Positions 5,138 through 7,037 of a stretch of 7,037 nt of DNA are shown piece after piece (position 1 is the first letter of the stretch; each line of letters starts with the position of its first letter). The notes under the pieces are model-generated. The model was not told where the DNA came from, did not search any database, and worked only from the letters and a program-made list of their open reading frames with translations. A program made the translations under genes and the position numbers. The DNA is from Spirochaetaceae bacterium (GTDB lineage: Bacteria; Spirochaetota; Spirochaetia; Treponematales; Breznakiellaceae). Location of the stretch: assembly GCA_031265015.1 (NCBI GenBank), contig JAISDG010000204.1, forward strand, positions 1 to 7,037. Direction: 5' to 3'.

Positions 5138-6217
5138 ATGCGGGTAAATTCGATACTACCGGGCGACTGCGTTGAGGAACTAAAAAAATTACCTGAAAAT
5201 TCCATCGACTTGATTTTCGCCGATCCGCCGTATAATATGCAGTTAAAAAACGCCCTGTACCGGCCGGATAACACTAAAGTTAACGGGGTGGACGATACAT
5301 GGGACCGGTTTTCCTCGTTTGCCGAATACGATGAGTTTTGTACCGCCTGGCTCAGGGAATGCAGGCGCGTTTTGAAAGACTCCGGTTCAATATGGGTTAT
5401 AGGAAGTTATCACAATATTTTCCGCGTTGGAAATATTATGTTAAATCTTGGCTTTTGGATTTTGAATGACGTAACATGGCATAAGACAAATCCCATGCCG
5501 AATTTTCTTGGAAAACGGTTTACAAACGCGACCGAAACTCTTTTATGGTGCGCGAAGGGGGAATCGTATAAAAAATACATCTTTAACCATAAAATTATGA
5601 AAAGATACAACGGCGGCAAACAAATGACATCGGTTTGGCGGATTGGATTGTGTACCGGCGAAGAACGGTTAAAGGGAGAAAACGGGGGAAAAGCTCATTC
5701 CACCCAAAAACCGGAGGAGCTGCTTAAAAGGGTAATTCTTTCGACGACAAAGCGGGGAGATATTGTCCTTGATCCGTTTTTCGGCACCGGCACAACCGGC
5801 GCTGTCGCCAAAAAATTAAAACGCGGTTATATCGGCATTGAAAAGGAACCTGAATATATCGCGCTTGCGAAAAACAGAATCGATGGGATCAAGACGTTTT
5901 TTCCTGAAGCCGATTGGGAGGAAGAGGAAACGGGGAAACGGAACAGAGTGCCCTTTGAGGTTTTATTGAGGGAGCGGTTAATACAAGCCGGGGAACAGCT
6001 TTATGCCCGCAAAACATATAACGCCGCCGCTTTCGTATTATCAAACGGGAAACTGGAATACAAAAACCAAACCGGATCTATTCATAAAATCGGCGCTCTT
6101 ATTCAACGGACGCCGTCATGCAACGGCTGGAAATTTTGGTATATTATGCGGGGCGATAAATCCGTTTTGATCGATGAACTGCGAAACGAATATTTACAGG
6201 GGAAGCGCGGAATATAA
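5138..6217 (+). CDS. CcrM/HinfI-type DNA adenine-N6 methyltransferase (predicted GANTC specificity)
   Basis: The protein is 359 residues, practically the length of Caulobacter CcrM, and follows the beta-class order. The catalytic motif FADPPYNMQL (28-36; DPPY at 29-32) comes first, then the segment DNTKVNGVDDTWDRF (44-58), IWVIGSYHNIFRVG (85-98) and GFWILNDVTWHKTNPMPNF (105-123). CTGEERLKG (172-180) and AHSTQKPEELL (186-196) follow. The S-adenosylmethionine-binding motif DPFFGTGTTG (212-221) comes after these. The C-terminal RAMA-type domain (about 268-355) ends in SIHKIGALIQ (314-323) and CNGWKFWYI (328-336), which strongly resemble CcrM as I know it. Enzymes of this type methylate adenine in GANTC. 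No restriction endonuclease gene lies on either side, so it looks like an orphan methyltransferase with a regulatory or protective role. The start is set by the CcrM-like N-terminus (VNSILPGDCVEELKKLPENS); no ribosome binding site precedes it. Sampled lines are roughly 30-45% GC, clearly lower than the GH2 gene. Confidence 0.93.
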   Translation: MRVNSILPGDCVEELKKLPENSIDLIFADPPYNMQLKNALYRPDNTKVNGVDDTWDRFSSFAEYDEFCTAWLRECRRVLKDSGSIWVIGSYHNIFRVGNIMLNLGFWILNDVTWHKTNPMPNFLGKRFTNATETLLWCAKGESYKKYIFNHKIMKRYNGGKQMTSVWRIGLCTGEERLKGENGGKAHSTQKPEELLKRVILSTTKRGDIVLDPFFGTGTTGAVAKKLKRGYIGIEKEPEYIALAKNRIDGIKTFFPEADWEEEETGKRNRVPFEVLLRERLIQAGEQLYARKTYNAAAFVLSNGKLEYKNQTGSIHKIGALIQRTPSCNGWKFWYIMRGDKSVLIDELRNEYLQGKRGI

Positions 6218-6235
6218 TGCCCGCCACGGACCTGT

Positions 6236-6249
6236 GGGATTTTTATCCC
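6236..6249. terminator. Weak hairpin between convergent genes, possible terminator
   Basis: GGGAT (6236-6240) pairs with ATCCC (6245-6249) across a TTTT loop in the 57-base gap between the methyltransferase stop and the LuxR stop. The stem is short and is not followed by a long T-run on the plus strand. It is the only candidate terminator in the convergent gap. Confidence 0.25.
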
Positions 6250-6274
6250 CCCTGTTTTGGGCGCGAACACTCCC

Positions 6275-7037
6275 TTATTGCCGTTTCCGCCTGAACCCCG
6301 CCGGGGTTCCGTCCGTTTTATTTATATCCGTTAAAGGCGTATCCGTTAAAAGGCCCAGTCCGGTGGCGCTGCGGACGGCGCCGGCCCTGTTCGACGCTCC
6401 AAGTTTGATGTAGAGCTGCCGTATGGCGCTTTTCACCATTTTAACGGGGGTGCGCATGGCGGCGGCGATTTCTTCGCTGGTGCGGCCCTGGGAAAGACTG
6501 TTGAGTATTGCCAGTTCATGTTGGGAAAAATCCGCAAGCACGGATGTTTCCCGGTTCGCGTATTGGGCCGCCACGAGGGAACGTTTTTTCGCGTAGGCCG
6601 AGGCGTCCCTGCGTATGGTTTGCAGCCATTTCCGGGGAATCCCGAAGATTGCGTCATTTGCGGCGGCATTTGAAGCGGCAAATGACGTAGCGTTTGCCGC
6701 GGTGTTTTCCAGATTATCAGGATGATCCTTGAGGATGGCGCTCACCAGGCTGTGCATATATTCGCCAAGCTCGACAAAGGGCATGACCATGCCGTGGGGC
6801 AGGCCCGCGTCGCAGGCTTTTTTAAGGGCCGCCAGGGCGCCCTCCCGGTCTCCAAGCTGATGGCGGGTTACCGCTTCCAGGGCGGTCATTTCCAGGAAGC
6901 CCAAAAGGTACGTCCCCAAATCGCCTTCGGCCCGCTCCTTTTCCAGAATCCGCAACGCCTCAGCATAGTTTTTTTCTACGGTCAGGCGCCGGGCATTGAC
7001 CAGGGTGCCGAAGCCCGGGGACAGGACGTTTAACTCC
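6275..7037 (-). CDS. MalT-like LuxR-family transcriptional regulator, C-terminal part (5' end outside window)
   Basis: The frame is open from the window end (first full codon at 7036-7034) to the TAA at 6277-6275, giving 254 residues of a longer protein. The N-terminal visible part (LNVLSPGFGTLVNARRLTVE and the following TLEKERAEG-like helices, about 1-105) is a helical TPR-like region like that of large ATP-dependent MalT/LAL regulators. An Ala/Asn/Ser/Thr-rich linker follows (encoded near 6650-6710). Then comes a LuxR-type helix-turn-helix (encoded about 6345-6530): FSQHELAILNSLSQGRTSEE, IAAAMRTPVKMVKSAIRQLY, IKLGASNRAGAV. The conserved Glu of the first helix, the G.t..EIA turn and the recognition helix followed by KL are all present. 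In this family a nucleotide-binding domain upstream senses a ligand and controls oligomerisation; its target cannot be inferred here. Its convergent position next to the methyltransferase suggests no shared regulation. A TTG at 6953-6955 is not a credible start because the same fold continues upstream. Confidence 0.85.
   Translation of the reverse strand, partial: ELNVLSPGFGTLVNARRLTVEKNYAEALRILEKERAEGDLGTYLLGFLEMTALEAVTRHQLGDREGALAALKKACDAGLPHGMVMPFVELGEYMHSLVSAILKDHPDNLENTAANATSFAASNAAANDAIFGIPRKWLQTIRRDASAYAKKRSLVAAQYANRETSVLADFSQHELAILNSLSQGRTSEEIAAAMRTPVKMVKSAIRQLYIKLGASNRAGAVRSATGLGLLTDTPLTDINKTDGTPAGFRRKRQ
6652..6687. repeat. Inverted repeat inside the linker of the LuxR gene
   Basis: CGTCATTTGC (6652-6661) and GCAAATGACG (6678-6687) form a perfect 10-bp inverted repeat with a 16-base loop. 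CATTTG recurs inside the loop. It encodes part of the Ala/Asn-rich linker between the TPR-like and DNA-binding parts. Confidence 0.6.

Overview
The window is ordinary bacterial chromosome, with six protein genes separated by unusually palindrome-rich intergenic DNA. The organism is probably a Gram-negative-type bacterium with a moderately GC-rich genome. A termite-gut-type Treponema (Spirochaetota) is my best guess, from the combination of a Na/Pi-cotransporter-type gene, a DUF2059 secreted protein, a MalT-like LuxR regulator and palindromic intergenic repeats. No single gene proves it and I hold it at about even odds.

Layout: (1) 1-749, + strand: the C-terminal PhoU-like part of a Na/phosphate cotransporter-family protein, cut by the window start. 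(2) 750-1022: no gene; an imperfect tandem repeat followed by a structured dispersed repeat (copy A). (3) 1023-3491, - strand: a complete cytoplasmic GH2 beta-galactosidase-like enzyme. (4) 3651-4079, - strand: a small secreted DUF2059 protein with a clear promoter. (5) 4132-4653, - strand: a GNAT acetyltransferase. (6) 4654-5137: no gene; a chain of perfect small-loop hairpins, an inverted copy B of the repeat, and a sigma70-type promoter. (7) 5138-6217, + strand: a CcrM/HinfI-type adenine methyltransferase predicted to modify GANTC, apparently without a restriction partner and predicted to be leaderless. (8) 6275-7037, - strand: the C-terminal part of a MalT-like LuxR regulator, cut by the window end and convergent with the methyltransferase.

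No pathway links these genes. The GH2 enzyme, the DUF2059 protein and the acetyltransferase share a strand, but the DUF2059 gene has its own promoter and the gaps are wide, so they look like separate units. The most noteworthy signal is the repeat pair at 853-970 and 4935-5061. Its linker blocks are almost identical, but the three hairpins between them have unrelated sequences that still pair. The two copies are in opposite orientation and bracket exactly the three minus-strand genes, while the two genes just outside are on the plus strand. The methyltransferase gene is visibly more AT-rich than the GH2 and transporter genes and borders the palindrome array, which suggests acquisition by transfer.
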